This document shows, in pieces, positions 63,090-64,000 of a stretch of 64,000 bases of DNA (positions within the stretch are counted from its first letter, which is position 1; each line of letters starts with the position of its first letter). Origin of the DNA: Methanopyrus sp. SNP6 (GTDB lineage: Archaea > JAADCQ01 > Methanopyri > Methanopyrales > Methanopyraceae); NCBI RefSeq assembly GCF_002201895.1, contig NZ_CP019436.1:199456-263455 (forward strand). The letters are read 5' to 3'. The position numbers were made by a program, and so were the translations under genes. Under the pieces are notes generated by a model. The model did no database searches, was not told the origin of the DNA, and saw only the letters and a list, made by a program, of their open reading frames with translations.

Positions 63090-63975
63090 GGGAATACACG
63101 GTCTACTGGCATAACTGCGGCTATGGGGAGCGTGATCCACCATAGTTCCGAAAGACGTGATCGAACCCGCTAGAAGTATGGACAACGCGAACATCACTGA
63201 GAAAAGTCATCTTCATCAATTCAGGGAGATCATGGCGATCACTAGTTTGACAACATCCGTAGGGTGCGCGGTTGTAGCGACTCGCGAAGCACCGCGGTCT
63301 CCGACAAGCTCCCGTGAAGGCAGGTACCCAACCCTGAGAATATCGAGATTATCGCCACCAAACCGAAAAAAACACATGAATTCCATGAAGCTCCGCGCTT
63401 CACGCGGTTGTTCACCGAGAACGACGACACCGTCGCCAAAATCCGAGGTGCAGCCGCGAGGAGGAAAATATGCCTTCGGCTCACAGTATTTCAACACGCC
63501 CATGATTACGGCCAGAAGCATCGGGAGTACCTACACTATCGGCAATATACGCAGGATTTCATTGATGCTGAACGCCAGACTCTGCCCTTCGGCGACCTCC
63601 TCGGTCGCGATCACGGTATCCACGGGATCCTCGCGCAGTGTCTGTCCCTTTGCAGCCTTAACCTGCAGAGAGGTCACGCACAGGAACTAGTACATCCACC
63701 TAGGCGCCCACCCGTCCCCGCGGCCCACAGTCTCCCGGCCACACGCTTCACGGACACCCATGTGCTTCGTGCAGGGCCGTTGGTTTACCGACGATGGGTC
63801 TCGTCTTCGTCTCTTGAGCTCGAGGTCCACACTAATCCAAGTGATCTCTTCCACGGGGACTCCCGCGACGTCCTTGTCGTAGATTATCAGCACTTTGTCC
63901 TCCCCGACGACTAGTCCATTCCTCCTCAGAACTCGTAGGTAGGTACAGCAGAGGCGGTAGAAGTGGTGCGACTAT
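63090..63975 (-). pseudogene. Decayed multi-helix membrane protein gene
   Basis: The minus strand shows coding-like pieces in order but in different frames with stops between: VLIIYDKDVAGVPVEEITWISVDLE (about 63890-63815), KAAKGQTLREDPVDTVIATEEVAEG and FSINEILRILPIV then a TAG (63650-63530), MLLAVIMGVLKYC (63521), IFLLAAAPRILATVSS and CVFFGLVAIISIFSGLG (63470-63310, another frame), and MFALSILLAGSITSFG (about 63190-63140). Together they suggest a membrane protein with four or more helices broken by several frameshifts. Family unknown; it may extend beyond the right edge. Confidence 0.35.
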
Positions 63976-64000
63976 CACTGAGGGAGAGATTACTGTCGCT

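Overview
The window reads as a chromosomal stretch of a hyperthermophilic methanogenic archaeon, most likely Methanopyrus kandleri or a very close relative. The signs are archaeal information genes (family-D DNA polymerase small subunit, aIF5B, aIF6, SRP54/FtsY, prefoldin, eukaryote-type ribosomal proteins, RpoK, Rnp4, Pus10), methanogen cofactor genes (MfnB for methanofuran, a CfbE-like F430 synthetase, two CbiA/CfbB-type amidotransferases, an F420-hydrogenase-type maturation protease), archaeal lipid genes (geranylgeranyl reductase, aconitase-X-type phosphomevalonate dehydratase), high GC, frequent GTG/TTG starts, and two of three tRNA genes with C instead of T at position 8, a known peculiarity of M. 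kandleri. Species assignment is inference; nothing was searched.

Layout. 1-8.5 kb: end of an MFS transporter, a CDF metal transporter, CbiA/CfbB, an MBL hydrolase, then leftward genes for an RNA m5C methyltransferase, an amino-acid permease, an ASCH protein and the rps2-ferredoxin-rpoK block. 8.6-20 kb: M20 peptidase, DUF1611 protein, PolD small subunit, a class II aldolase, regulators, an ATP-grasp ligase overlapping a CfbE-like Mur ligase, Ndk, a DHH nuclease, S15 and XTPase. 20-35 kb: aIF5B, Pth2, L7Ae, IMP dehydrogenase, MfnB, topoisomerase IA, ArgD, DapA, S17e, chorismate mutase, shikimate kinase. 35-41 kb: one long leftward translation/secretion superoperon (rnp4, yhbY, rps19e, PDCD5 homologue, rpl39e, rpl31e, aif6, rpl20e, pfdA, ftsY, srp54). 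41-52 kb: a lineage-specific secreted protein, hydrogenase protease, HTH-ferredoxin fusion, flippase, IlvE, an AT-richer PLD-domain protein, a second m5C methyltransferase, ArgB, AIM24-like protein, MBL hydrolase and methyltransferase. 52-55.5 kb: an accessory-looking zone with AT-rich non-coding DNA, tRNA-Gly, intron-containing tRNA-Phe, aconitase X, tRNA-Pro and a degenerate integrase. 55.5-64 kb: methyltransferase, cupin, second CbiA, zinc ribbon, lipid reductase with ferredoxin, Pus10, enolase, and a decayed membrane-protein gene.

Genes are tightly packed, with many ATGA/GTGA/TAATG stop-start overlaps. Four real genes were read directly from the sequence because they are short: rpoK, rpl39e, the ferredoxin before geranylgeranyl reductase, and a zinc-ribbon membrane protein.

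The most interesting unexplained signal is a recurring 25-bp imperfect dyad (9-bp arms, constant 7-nt centre). It lies 6-25 nt beyond the 3' end of all three tRNA genes and two ribosomal protein genes (L7Ae, S15), always on the transcribed strand. Other points are a GC-rich structured element before shikimate kinase, a 14-bp hairpin covering the ribosome-binding site of guaB, a C/D-box guide RNA candidate, and several frameshifted or compositionally mosaic genes.
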